From contig JADJOU010000005.1 of the NCBI GenBank assembly GCA_016713645.1, forward strand, positions 109,976 through 173,975: a stretch of 64,000 nucleotides of DNA, read 5' to 3'. The position numbers and the translations under genes were made by a program. Source of the stretch: Bacteroidota bacterium. GTDB taxonomy: Bacteria; Bacteroidota; Bacteroidia; Chitinophagales; JADJOU01. Below the pieces are notes generated by a model. The model was not told where the DNA came from. It made no database searches and was given only the letters and a program-made list of their open reading frames with translations. This document shows positions 39,377 through 48,758 of the stretch, piece by piece (the stretch's first letter is position 1; every line of letters begins with the position of its first letter).

Positions 39377-40903
39377 TTAAATCTGTTTTCTCATTCTAGC
39401 AACAGAAAAATTCATTTGCTCTCTGTACTTTGCTACGGTTCTTCTTGCAATATTATAGCCCCTTTTGATGAGCTCCTTCGTCAATTGCTCATCACTCAAT
39501 GGTTTTTTCTTGCTCTCATTTTCCACCAATTCCGTGAGAATTTTCTTAATCTCCCTAGATGAAATTTCCTCCCCGCTATCATTGGTCATTGCTTCGCTGA
39601 AAAAGAATTTCAACAAGAAAGTTCCGAATTCGGTTTGAACATATTTGCTATTGGCCACCCTAGAAATTGTAGAAATATCCAAATTGGTCATTTCCGCGAC
39701 ATCCTTGAGTATCATTGGTCTGAGCGTTGACTCATCGCCCGTTTTAAAAAACTGGTGCTGCAATTTCATGATCGACTGCATGGTGATAATCATCGTCTGC
39801 TGTCGCTGCTTAATGGCATCTATGAACCACTTCGCGCTTTCCAATTTTTGTTTGATAAAATAAACAGCCTCTTTTTGCGACTTATCCTTTGAATCTTTAT
39901 AAGATTTCATCATGTCTTTGAAATCCTTACTCACCCGAAGCTCTGGTGCATTCAGCGAATTGAGCGACAGAGTCAATTCATCGTTGCTGTTGGTGATGGT
40001 ATAATCCGGAATAATATAGGTGAAAAATTTATTGGTTGAGTCTACTGCCCCACCAGGTCTTGGATTGAGATGGATGATTTCTGCAATCGCCTTCTTCAAA
40101 TCCTCTTCTTCGACCTCAAATTCTTTGATTAATTTATCGTAATGTTTTTTCGTAAATGCTTCAAAGCCCTTCTCAATAATGCGTATCGCCAATTTTACAG
40201 AACTTGTCTTTTCTTTTCGCAGCAATTGAATCAATAGGCACTCTTTTAAATCTCTAGCACCAATTCCTGCGGGCTCGAAACTCTGAATCATCTTTAACAA
40301 TTGCTGAAGCTCTGCCTCTGTGCTCTGTATATTCCTCGTGAATGACAAATCATCTACGACTGCATCTAATTCTCTCCTCAAATAGCCATCATCATCCAAG
40401 CTCCCCACTAAATGCTCTGCAATAGAATATTCTCTATCATCTAGATCCAACATTCCCAGTTGACTAATTACATGCTCGTGAAAAGTGATCTCAAGCGGGA
40501 TGGGAATTGTCTTTGACTTCTCTTCATCATCTCCATTGTATTCATGGATATCATGTGTTTTATAGTCCGCAACCTCATCATCATCAATATATTCACTCAC
40601 ATCAATATCATCATTTCCTGAAAGATCCTCCTCAGGGCCACTATCCAAGTCTAATTCACTCGAATCCTCCATCGGACCCTCGCTTGATTCGTGATCTGCT
40701 GACTTCGGTTCTATATCAGAGGTATTCACCTCCACCGATATTTCGTCACCCTCTCCTAATTCCTCCAATGCTGGATTGGATTCCATTTCTTCCTTAATGC
40801 GCTGCTCTAAATTAGCAGTTGGCACCTGTAACAATTTCATCAACTGAATTTGTTGAGGAGACAATTTTTGCAATTGCTTTAAAGATAGACTCTGCTTTAT
40901 CAT
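39377..40903 (-). CDS. rpoN: RNA polymerase sigma-54 factor
   Basis: Sigma factor for -24/-12 promoters, dependent on activator ATPases. It has 508 residues. Region I is Gln-rich (LKQLQKLSPQQIQLMKLLQV). Region II is unusually acidic (residues about 52-130, many Asp/Glu/Ser). The core-binding domain has FEPAGIGARDLKECLLIQL and the DNA-binding part has DISTISRVANSKYVQTEFG. The RpoN box ARRTVAKYRE is near the end. The frame is intact. No bacterial enhancer-binding protein is in the window. Confidence 0.95.
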   Translation of the reverse strand: MIKQSLSLKQLQKLSPQQIQLMKLLQVPTANLEQRIKEEMESNPALEELGEGDEISVEVNTSDIEPKSADHESSEGPMEDSSELDLDSGPEEDLSGNDDIDVSEYIDDDEVADYKTHDIHEYNGDDEEKSKTIPIPLEITFHEHVISQLGMLDLDDREYSIAEHLVGSLDDDGYLRRELDAVVDDLSFTRNIQSTEAELQQLLKMIQSFEPAGIGARDLKECLLIQLLRKEKTSSVKLAIRIIEKGFEAFTKKHYDKLIKEFEVEEEDLKKAIAEIIHLNPRPGGAVDSTNKFFTYIIPDYTITNSNDELTLSLNSLNAPELRVSKDFKDMMKSYKDSKDKSQKEAVYFIKQKLESAKWFIDAIKQRQQTMIITMQSIMKLQHQFFKTGDESTLRPMILKDVAEMTNLDISTISRVANSKYVQTEFGTFLLKFFFSEAMTNDSGEEISSREIKKILTELVENESKKKPLSDEQLTKELIKRGYNIARRTVAKYREQMNFSVARMRKQI

Positions 40904-41059
40904 ATTCTATATGGCCAAAATTTTCGTTTCAAGAAAAAAGTACCTAATCAAAAATAAATTCTAAAATTTGTATTCAACCTATTCAGAATTTATTGACTAA
41001 ATTACACTATTCTAAATTGAAACGCCGTTATTTCAACGTTCCAAAAATATAATCTTCCA

Positions 41060-42295
41060 GTGAATTTGACTGAAAATAAATTTTTAACATCGACATTTCC
41101 TATAATAGTTATTCTTTTTTTAGGGTATTGTGTCTATGGTAGTTTTATTGCGCCAAAAGATTTTGCGAAAGAAAGCTTACCCCTTTCTATTTTTAAAACT
41201 TGGAGCAAAACAGGCATTCAATCAACAGCTGGGATTCCTGCTATAGATACTCAATATCAACACAATCTATTTCCGAAATACGCCCCAAACGGCATTCAGA
41301 AAAATCAATTTAAATACCTCATTTCCCATCCTCCTTTTGCCTACTACCTGGGCTATTTTTTCTTTCTCCTCTTAGGAGAAAATTGGTTTTTAATCAATTA
41401 TTTATTGACTTTTATCTCCGCCTTTTTTATCTATGCCACGGTCTGCGTATTGTGCTATCACAGGCTTCGAGATGCTATCCACATGCCAGCGCTTTTCGCC
41501 TTTCTCATCTATCTCTCCAATCCATTCGTATCGCACAATCAACTTTTCAATTACCACCCCGATATTTTGGTCCAAACACTATTCATCGCTTTAGCTTATA
41601 TCATCCTCAAAATGATTATGAGAAAGAGACAAGGGTCTTTTAAGTATCTATTTTTCTTTGCCATTCTGAACTTCATTATGGTCTATACTTCTTGGGCAGG
41701 GGTATTGTTCTCGATTACGATACTTGTCTATGGTATTTTCAATTTGAGAAAAGGATATGCATTTGCGCATATCACCAGTCTTGCCTTTGTGACCATGATT
41801 TTGGCCATGAGCCTTATGATTATGCAATATAGTCAAGCCAATGGTTTAGAGGCGTATTTCCATTTTTTAACCTCCACTTATCTCAAAGAGACCAGCGCTT
41901 GGTATATACTTTACTCGTTTAAAACACTCAATATCTTCAATTCTTTCGCCCATTTATTTGCCGTCTATTTTAAAGCGTACTGGGCTATTTACCTCGCCAT
42001 TTTTATTTTTATCCTTTTTTCTATTACGGGGAAAAAGAAAAAAATTGTCTTTACCAAAAATGGCTATCGCTATTTATTGCTCTCCAGTTTACCGGTTGTT
42101 CTAACCCACTTGATCTTGATGAAATACTCCATCAGCGGATTTACGATGCTCTACGGGCTCGTATTTATGAGTGTTATGATGGGAATCTTATTCGATAAAA
42201 TCGAAAAGACAAAAATTTTTGAGCCCTATATTTTTCTCATTTTATCTTCCATCATTATTATTGCACAGTTAATTCAAGGTTTGATTATTAAATAA
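41060..42295 (+). CDS. Polytopic membrane protein, possible GT-C glycosyltransferase
   Basis: 411 residues with about 9-11 membrane helices. After the first helix, a loop (residues about 40-90, including SHPPFAYYLGYFFFLLLGEN) resembles the first periplasmic loop of GT-C / ArnT-like transferases that use lipid-linked sugars, but no Asp-Glu or Asp-Asp catalytic pair is evident. Fits the hypothetical dolichyl-phosphate-mannosyltransferase-like group of Bacteroidota. It is first in a co-directional run with the oxygenase gene, which has its own promoter. Confidence 0.5.
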   Translation: MNLTENKFLTSTFPIIVILFLGYCVYGSFIAPKDFAKESLPLSIFKTWSKTGIQSTAGIPAIDTQYQHNLFPKYAPNGIQKNQFKYLISHPPFAYYLGYFFFLLLGENWFLINYLLTFISAFFIYATVCVLCYHRLRDAIHMPALFAFLIYLSNPFVSHNQLFNYHPDILVQTLFIALAYIILKMIMRKRQGSFKYLFFFAILNFIMVYTSWAGVLFSITILVYGIFNLRKGYAFAHITSLAFVTMILAMSLMIMQYSQANGLEAYFHFLTSTYLKETSAWYILYSFKTLNIFNSFAHLFAVYFKAYWAIYLAIFIFILFSITGKKKKIVFTKNGYRYLLLSSLPVVLTHLILMKYSISGFTMLYGLVFMSVMMGILFDKIEKTKIFEPYIFLILSSIIIIAQLIQGLIIK

Positions 42296-42310
42296 TTTCT
42301 TTTACTTTTA
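42280..42310 (+). promoter_or_regulatory. Bacteroidota-type promoter for the 2OG-oxygenase gene
   Basis: TTTG at 42280-42283, exactly 19 bases, then TACTTTTA at 42303-42310. It starts inside the last codons of the upstream membrane protein and leads to ATG 42330. Confidence 0.45.
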
Positions 42311-42329
42311 CTTTTAATCATTTCATATT

Positions 42330-43289
42330 ATGAGCACGACATCATTAGTTCCCGCTTTGGATTTAGCCCACTTTATCTCAGGCAATCCCGACCAAAAAAA
42401 ACAGTTTGTAAGAGACTTAGGCAATGCATTTTCTAATGTGGGATTTGCATGCGTAAAAAATATAGCTGTTACCACATCAACGATTGATTCTTTCTATAAT
42501 TCCGTTCGCGATTTTTTCAATCAGCCTACTGAATACAAAAAGAAGTTCGAAGTTCCAGGATTAGCCGGTCAGCGAGGCTATACCTCCTTTGGCAAAGAGC
42601 AAGCAAAAGGCTCTGAAGTACCCGATTTAAAAGAATTCTGGCAAATAGGTCAAACTGTTGAAGATGGAGATCCAATAAAAAATCAATACCCCGACAATGT
42701 ATCAATCGATGACAATCCTGGTTTCAATCAATACGGCAGGGACTTATACAAAGGCTTTGAAGAGAGCGGCAAATATTTGCTTCGTGCGATTGCATTGTAT
42801 TTAAATCTCGATGAGTTTTATTTTGATGATAAGATTCACAATGGAAATTCCATCTTGCGCGCCATTCATTATCCCCCTATAACACAAGAGCCGAAGAGTG
42901 CTATCCGCGCAGAGGCACATGAAGATATCAACTTGATCACTTTGCTCGTCGGCGCTTCAGCGGAGGGATTGCAATTGCTCACCATGGACAATCAATGGCA
43001 TGAAGTTGTCGCTCCCGAAGGGCACATCGTCATCAATGTCGGCGATATGTTGCAACGCCTCACCAATAATAGAATGGTCTCCACCACCCATCGAGTCGTA
43101 AATCCTCCGAAAGAAAAATGGATGAATCCAAGATTCTCCATTCCTTTTTTCTTGCACCCTCGCAGCGATATGGATTTGACTTGTCTGTCGAGTTGTGTCG
43201 ATGAGAAACACCCGCTAGCGTATTCGCCTATAACAGCGGGAGATTACCTCAATGAAAGACTGATTGAAATTGGTCTATTAAAGAAATAA
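42330..43289 (+). CDS. Isopenicillin-N-synthase-like Fe(II)/2-oxoglutarate oxygenase
   Basis: 319 residues, non-haem iron oxygenase fold. The N-terminal DIOX_N region is VPALDLAHFISGNPDQKKQF to VGFACVKNIAV. Iron ligands are in EAHEDINLITLLVG (His, Asp) and STTHRVVNPP (His); the 2-oxoglutarate-binding Arg-x-Ser is in PRFSIPFFLHPR. The substrate is unknown. It is followed 24 bp later by a cyclase-family gene, and the pair probably forms an operon. Confidence 0.88.
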   Translation: MSTTSLVPALDLAHFISGNPDQKKQFVRDLGNAFSNVGFACVKNIAVTTSTIDSFYNSVRDFFNQPTEYKKKFEVPGLAGQRGYTSFGKEQAKGSEVPDLKEFWQIGQTVEDGDPIKNQYPDNVSIDDNPGFNQYGRDLYKGFEESGKYLLRAIALYLNLDEFYFDDKIHNGNSILRAIHYPPITQEPKSAIRAEAHEDINLITLLVGASAEGLQLLTMDNQWHEVVAPEGHIVINVGDMLQRLTNNRMVSTTHRVVNPPKEKWMNPRFSIPFFLHPRSDMDLTCLSSCVDEKHPLAYSPITAGDYLNERLIEIGLLKK

Positions 43290-43313
43290 TTCGTCCACAC
43301 TCAATTTATCTAA

Positions 43314-44060
43314 ATGAATTTTATTGAATTTAACGGAGCGAAATACTCCCTGCATCATCCTATTAATATCAGCATTCCTATGCATAAGGGATTTGGTCAA
43401 GTGAATGCTTTTCATGCACCACCATTTCGCGTAACACCTGTAAAGGAAGGCGATTTCATAGGCGCAGTAAAATTGGGAGGCCCTGTAAATTTCATGAATG
43501 TCCAAGTAAATCCGCATGGAAATGGAACCCATACTGAATGTGTAGGGCATATTTCACAAGAAGATTACTATGTGAATGAATGTTTAAAAACGTATTTTCA
43601 TTTAGCAGAATACATCAAAGTCTATCCAGCGCTTGAAGAAAATGGAGATAAAGTCATCCATCGCAGGCATATCGAAATGATGTATGCCGGCAGTCCGCAA
43701 GTCAATGCGCTCATCATAGCCACACTTCCCAATGAAGAAGAGAAAATGAGTCGAAATTATTCTGGAAGCAATCCGACCTATATTCATCCCGAAGCCATGG
43801 AATATATCGTGGAATTGGGGATAGAGCACCTCTTAGTTGACTTCCCCTCAGTAGATCGAGAAGAGGATGGGGGCGCACTCGCGGCGCATAGAATATTTTG
43901 GAATTATCCATCCAATCCGAGATTGCATTGCACCATCACAGAGTTAATTTTTGTGCCAGAAGAAGTTAAAGAGGGGCAATACTTATTGCAAATCGCTATT
44001 CCAAATATTGCGTTAGATGCCGTCCCCAGTAGGATATGGTTGTATAAAAGCGAAGATTGA
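43314..44060 (+). CDS. Cyclase-family metal hydrolase (kynurenine formamidase-like)
   Basis: 248 residues of the PF04199 cyclase family, metal-dependent hydrolases that include bacterial kynurenine formamidase. The metal site is HGNGTHTECVGHI, close to the family HxGTHxD signature with Glu for Asp. LLVDFPSVDREEDGGALAAH follows the same layout. It comes after an Fe(II)/2OG oxygenase in the same unit and converges with etfA at adjacent bases. Substrate not visible; the kynurenine assignment is only a family analogy. Confidence 0.8.
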   Translation: MNFIEFNGAKYSLHHPINISIPMHKGFGQVNAFHAPPFRVTPVKEGDFIGAVKLGGPVNFMNVQVNPHGNGTHTECVGHISQEDYYVNECLKTYFHLAEYIKVYPALEENGDKVIHRRHIEMMYAGSPQVNALIIATLPNEEEKMSRNYSGSNPTYIHPEAMEYIVELGIEHLLVDFPSVDREEDGGALAAHRIFWNYPSNPRLHCTITELIFVPEEVKEGQYLLQIAIPNIALDAVPSRIWLYKSED

Positions 44061-45023
44061 TTATCCCGCTTTTAGTTTTTTCAATGCGATATTCAATTTA
44101 GGAACCACTTCCATCGCATCTCCAATCACGCCATAATCAGCTGCTTTAAAGAAAGGCGCTTCAGGGTCTGTATTGATTACAACGATGGTCTTAGAGCTGC
44201 TAACACCCGCCAAATGCTGAATCGCACCAGAAATTCCCACAGCGATATATAAATTCGGAGAGATGGCCAAACCTGTTTGACCTACGTGCTCATGATGAGG
44301 ACGCCAGTGAACATCTGCCACCGCTCTACTGCATGCTGTAGCAGCACCAAGTATTTTTGCACATTCTTCTATCATACCCCAGTTCTCTGGCCCTTTCAAG
44401 CTCCTTCCTGCAGATACCACTAAATCAGCTTCAAACAATGGAATATCTCCTTTGACCATTTCAACGCCGCGCACCTTAATCGCAAAATCAGCATCCGTCA
44501 ACGATGGGTTAAATGCATCCACAGTGCATGTTCCTCCCACTATAGCAACTGGAATTGTATTGGGAGAAATCGATACTATTTTTGTACTTGTCAATATCTC
44601 ACAATCCGCAATCGCCTTTCCCGAAAACACATTCTTCTTTGCTTTAAACCCATTGGAAACATCGACCATTGAAGAGGCGCCTGGAATAATTCCCGCTTTT
44701 AACCTCACCGATAATCTTGGGCCTAGCGCCTTTCCATTTTGATTGAAAGACATGACCACGACATTGGCGCCAATAGAAATAGCTGCTTCTGAAACAGCCT
44801 TAGCAATTGGTCTCGCATCAAAAGAATCAAAGCGCGCATCTGTACAATGCAACACTTTTGTAATTCCATATTCGCCCAATTTTGAAACATTTTCAATTGT
44901 TCCCAAGGCAACTGCACAAGCACTCGTGCCCATTTTACTTGCCAACTGAACCCCGTATGTCGCCGCTTCTAAACTCGACTTTTTAATTTTTCCATTTGCG
45001 TGATCAATATATACTAAAACCAT
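44061..45023 (-). CDS. etfA: Electron transfer flavoprotein alpha subunit
   Basis: 320 residues. It binds FAD and carries electrons from acyl-CoA dehydrogenases to the respiratory chain. The C-terminal FAD domain has LVVSAGRSLKGPENWGMIEE, ACSRAVADVHWRPHHEHVGQ (the usual RxxxD segment followed by TG) and YIAVGISGAIQHLAGVSSSK, then VVINTDPEAPFFKAADYGVI. It is second in the etfB-etfA operon, 37 bp after etfB. Confidence 0.95.
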   Translation of the reverse strand: MVLVYIDHANGKIKKSSLEAATYGVQLASKMGTSACAVALGTIENVSKLGEYGITKVLHCTDARFDSFDARPIAKAVSEAAISIGANVVVMSFNQNGKALGPRLSVRLKAGIIPGASSMVDVSNGFKAKKNVFSGKAIADCEILTSTKIVSISPNTIPVAIVGGTCTVDAFNPSLTDADFAIKVRGVEMVKGDIPLFEADLVVSAGRSLKGPENWGMIEECAKILGAATACSRAVADVHWRPHHEHVGQTGLAISPNLYIAVGISGAIQHLAGVSSSKTIVVINTDPEAPFFKAADYGVIGDAMEVVPKLNIALKKLKAG

Positions 45024-45060
45024 CTTATTCTTATTTTGAAATTTAAAAACCTAATTTGAA

Positions 45061-45806
45061 TTATATCACCTTTGCTTCGTTGTGCAATAGGTCAACCAAC
45101 ATATCCATATCATCTGCTCCAATCATTTTACAAGCAGATTTTGCAGGAGGCATTTCATAATGCGCAATTTTTGAGTAGGTGTCAACCGCAATAGCTTCAA
45201 CGACTTCCAAAGATTTTGTACGCGCACTCATGATTCCTTTCATATTCGGAATTCGCTGCTCTGCCATGCCCTTTTGCGCCGCAATCAAAAATGGCAGCGC
45301 CACTTCCAACACTTCTTCTCCCCCTTCAATTTCTCTGTGCACAACGCCTTTACTCCCTTCCATATCAATTTTAGTTGCTTGAGATACAAATGGCAAATCC
45401 AACAATTCTGCGAGCATTCCGCCCACGGCAAAACTGTTATAGCTGATGGTCTCTTTTCCTGTAAAGATGATGTCATAGCCCTTTCCCTTTGCATAATTGG
45501 CGATTTGTGAGGCGACAAAAAATGGCTCTACATCCTCTCCTGCATTGATTCTAACTGCATCATCTGCTCCTACAGCCAATGCTTTTCGAATGATTTGCTC
45601 ATTATCAGCAGGGCCGACATTAATCACGGTAACTGCTCCCGCTCCCGCTTGCTCTTTGAGCTCCAAACGCGCACGAGGGCATACCACTCATCTGTTGGAT
45701 TGATGATAAAGGGCACATTCTCATGAGAGAATTTTGAATTATTATCGATGAAAGCAATCTTTGCCGTCGTATCTGGAACTTTGGAAATGCAAACTAATAT
45801 TTTCAT
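45061..45806 (-). CDS. etfB: Electron transfer flavoprotein beta subunit, one frameshift
   Basis: Partner of EtfA. The N-terminus MKILVCISKVPDTTAKIAFI is exact for the family. The frame breaks after FIINPTDEWYALVR (near 45680) and resumes as LELKEQAGAGAVTVINVGPA. Adding one base in the sequence cgcg/tttgg restores RALELKEQAG, the normal text. The AMP site region is FTGKETISYNSFAVGGMLAE. Total length is about 248 residues, as expected. An essential-looking partner of an intact etfA, so an error is likelier than loss, but this is not proven. Confidence 0.92.
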
Positions 45807-45841
45807 GAAAAAAAGATTTCTTGACGCTTTAAAAATGGTCG

Positions 45842-45849
45842 CAAAGATA
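45842..45849 (-). promoter_or_regulatory. -7 box candidate for the etfBA operon
   Basis: Minus strand TATCTTTG, a perfect TAnnTTTG, 36 bp before the etfB ATG. No TTTG at 19 bp upstream was seen. Confidence 0.3.
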
Positions 45850-45967
45850 TAAATTTCAATTTCCCGACTTTTAAATAATTCCCGCTTTTCTCACATAATT
45901 TCTTAAAAAATCATAAATCGCGACATCCTCCATTTAATATGCATACGTTTGCGGCAAAACACCCATT

Positions 45968-46300
45968 TTGAATCAACGAATTGATCAATTGACGAAACTG
46001 CTCAAAGGCGAAAATACTGAAGACTTTGTCTTATTTGCACTCGCCAAAGAATATGATAAGATTGGTGAACACAAGCGCTCCATCCAATTTTTTGAACAAC
46101 TGATCAGTCAAAACAAAGAATATACAGGCGCCTATTATCACCTCGCCCTTGCTTTGAGAGCGAATGGATTAGAAGAGAAGGCCTTGGAAACAATACATCG
46201 CGGAATCGATATTTGCCAATCAACCAATAAGATACATGACAAAAACGAGTTGGAATCCCTGATAGACCCTAATTCTATTGATTTGTTCTGCTATAAATAA
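45968..46300 (+). CDS. Small TPR-repeat protein
   Basis: 110 residues, about two tetratricopeptide repeats (FVLFALAKEYDKIGEHKRSI; GAYYHLALALRANGLEEKAL) and a charged tail. There is no signal peptide, so it is cytosolic. The start is TTG 45968, giving MNQRIDQLTKLLKGENTED. Length and layout match small Bacteroidota TPR proteins of unknown role. It is divergent from etfBA and 65 bp before the TonB receptor. Confidence 0.7.
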   Translation: MNQRIDQLTKLLKGENTEDFVLFALAKEYDKIGEHKRSIQFFEQLISQNKEYTGAYYHLALALRANGLEEKALETIHRGIDICQSTNKIHDKNELESLIDPNSIDLFCYK

Positions 46301-46364
46301 TTGAATTCTTTGAACTATAATCCACTTTTTTTGTTTAAGTAGCATCCATTTTATTCATCATACT

Positions 46365-48719
46365 ATGAAACATATTTTCTTTGCTATTTCCCTATTCATC
46401 CTTTCCGCTCAATCACTACACGCTCAAAAGTTCACGCTGAGTGGCACGGTGCGCGATGCTAAAAATGGGGAAACCGCCATTGGAACCATCATCCGAGTGC
46501 AGGAGCTGAGCGGTGTCGGCGCGCGATCCAACGAATATGGATTTTTCTCCCTGACCTTGCCTGGTGGAAGTTATCACCTCGTGGTGTCTAGTATTGGATT
46601 TAAAACCGATACCATTCAAATTGATTTAAAAGAGAATCAATCCATTAACATCAATTTGAGCGATAAAGTCAAAGAAATTAAAGAAGTCTTTATCTCTTCA
46701 AAAAAACAACAAAACAATATTACCAATGCACAAATTGGGGTAGAAAAATTAGAGATCCGAGAAATCAATAAAATCCCAGTCATATTTGGAGAGCGCGATA
46801 TTTTAAAAACCATTCAACTATTGCCAGGCATCAAAAGTGCCGGTGAAGGCCAATCAGGACTCAACGTCCGCGGTGGTGCTACCGATCAAAACCTTATTCT
46901 CTTAGACGAAGCGCCAGTTTATAGTGCATCCCATTTGCTCGGATTCTTTTCGACATTTAACAGTGACGCCATCAAAGACTTGTCTGTCTACAAAGGCACG
47001 CAGCCAGCTCAATACGGTGGGAGACTCTCTTCAGTGTTGGACATTCGAATGAAAGAGGGAAATAAAAAGGATTTTAATGTTGCTGGCAGCATCGGATTGA
47101 TCTCCTCTAAACTCAGCGTGGAAGGCCCCATTGTAAAAGACAAGAGTTCCTTTATCATTGCAGGAAGAAGAACCTATGCCGATGTATTTTTAAATTTTGC
47201 ACCAGACACCAATCTGCGCAAAAACACTTTGTACTTCTACGATTTGAATTTAAAAACCAATTATAAAATCGGCAAAAAAGATGCCCTATTCCTATCCGGT
47301 TATTTCGGCAGAGATGTACTTGGATTTGGCAATGTATTCGGCATCAACTGGGGGAATTCTACCGCTACTTTGAGATGGAATCACATCATCAACGACAAAC
47401 TTTTCTCCAATACGTCTTTTATATATTCCAACTACGATTACAAAATTAAAATCAGCAGCGGAACGACTGATTTTTCAATCAATTCGCGCATTAGAGATTT
47501 CAATTTAAAGGAAGAAATTCAATTTTTCCCAGATGCCAATAATTCGTGGAGATTCGGAATCAACGCCATCTTCCACAATATCAAACCTGGAGAAGTTATC
47601 TCCAACAATGAAATTTCTGTACTCAACCGCGCATTGGAAAACAGATACTCCCTCGACAATGCAGTTTATGCCATGAATGATTGGAAAGCCAGTGAAAAGT
47701 TAAATATCAATTTTGGCCTGCGCATCTCCGCATTCTCCGTAATGGGCGATGGAACCTTTGCAACACTCAATGGCTATGGGGATAGCCTCAACGCCGATCA
47801 ACCAGAGAAATCCATTGCATCTACAACATCATGGCAAACGGCAGAAGTCCTCAAAACCTATATCAATCCAGAACCAAGAATCAATGCGAGCTATATTATT
47901 AATGGAACGAGTTCGATTAAATTGGGCTATGCGCGAAACACACAGAATCTGCATCTCTTGCAAAACAGCACTGCAGGCAATCCCGTAGACAAATGGATAT
48001 CTAGCAATAACAATATCAAAGCAGAAATTGCAGATCAATTCTCTTTGGGATTCTTCAAAAACACCAATAATGACAAATATGAATGGAGCGTAGAGACCTA
48101 CTTTAAGTGGATGCAAAATCAAATTGATTACAAAAACGGCGCGAATATTTTTGCCTTCACCGATTATATTGAAACACAATTGTTGTCAGGTGTTGGAAGA
48201 GCCTATGGCGCAGAATTTTTAGTGAAGAAAAAAACCGGCAAATTGACTGGTTGGGTCGCTTATACCCTTTCGAGAACAGAGAAAAAAATCGTCGGAATCA
48301 ACAATAGCGAATGGTATGCGGCAAGACAAGATAGAACCCATGATATCACCGTTGTCGCTATGTACGAAGTCGGACCGAAAATCAATTTGTCCTCTACTTT
48401 TGTCTATTCAACTGGATTGGCAGTAACATTCCCTGTAGGGACTTATACCAGCGATGGATTGACCGTCAACGACTATGCATCGAGAAATCAAAATAGATTT
48501 CCATCTAATCACCGATTAGACATTGGCGCGAATTTTATCATCAAACAAAAGAAGAGATACACCAGCGAAATCAATGTGAGCATATACAATGTCTATGGCA
48601 GAGAAAATACTTATTCTCTAGATTTCAAACAGAGCGAAACCAATCCAAACAAAATTGACGCTGTTCAAACCGCTCTTTTCAGACAGGTTCCGTCAATCTC
48701 TTGGAATTTTAAATTTTAA
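46365..48719 (+). CDS. TonB-dependent outer-membrane receptor
   Basis: 784 residues. The signal peptide is MKHIFFAISLFILSAQSLHA, followed by a carboxypeptidase-D regulatory-like domain (FTLSGTVRDAKNGETAIGTI). The plug domain is IPVIFGERDILKTIQLLPGI, NVRGGATDQNLILLDEAPVY and YKGTQPAQYGGRLSSVLDIR. A 22-strand-type barrel ends in SISWNFKF with terminal Phe. It imports a bound ligand using TonB energy. A DUF4249 lipoprotein follows after 39 bp, the usual SusC/SusD-like pairing for this receptor type. The ligand is unknown. Confidence 0.93.
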   Translation: MKHIFFAISLFILSAQSLHAQKFTLSGTVRDAKNGETAIGTIIRVQELSGVGARSNEYGFFSLTLPGGSYHLVVSSIGFKTDTIQIDLKENQSININLSDKVKEIKEVFISSKKQQNNITNAQIGVEKLEIREINKIPVIFGERDILKTIQLLPGIKSAGEGQSGLNVRGGATDQNLILLDEAPVYSASHLLGFFSTFNSDAIKDLSVYKGTQPAQYGGRLSSVLDIRMKEGNKKDFNVAGSIGLISSKLSVEGPIVKDKSSFIIAGRRTYADVFLNFAPDTNLRKNTLYFYDLNLKTNYKIGKKDALFLSGYFGRDVLGFGNVFGINWGNSTATLRWNHIINDKLFSNTSFIYSNYDYKIKISSGTTDFSINSRIRDFNLKEEIQFFPDANNSWRFGINAIFHNIKPGEVISNNEISVLNRALENRYSLDNAVYAMNDWKASEKLNINFGLRISAFSVMGDGTFATLNGYGDSLNADQPEKSIASTTSWQTAEVLKTYINPEPRINASYIINGTSSIKLGYARNTQNLHLLQNSTAGNPVDKWISSNNNIKAEIADQFSLGFFKNTNNDKYEWSVETYFKWMQNQIDYKNGANIFAFTDYIETQLLSGVGRAYGAEFLVKKKTGKLTGWVAYTLSRTEKKIVGINNSEWYAARQDRTHDITVVAMYEVGPKINLSSTFVYSTGLAVTFPVGTYTSDGLTVNDYASRNQNRFPSNHRLDIGANFIIKQKKRYTSEINVSIYNVYGRENTYSLDFKQSETNPNKIDAVQTALFRQVPSISWNFKF

Positions 48720-48758
48720 TCCACAAAATAAAGCAATCGATATTCATCGCATAAATAT

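Noticed and set aside
44452..45703. Plus-strand frames opposite etfA and etfB
   Set aside because: They are shadows of strongly conserved flavoprotein genes.
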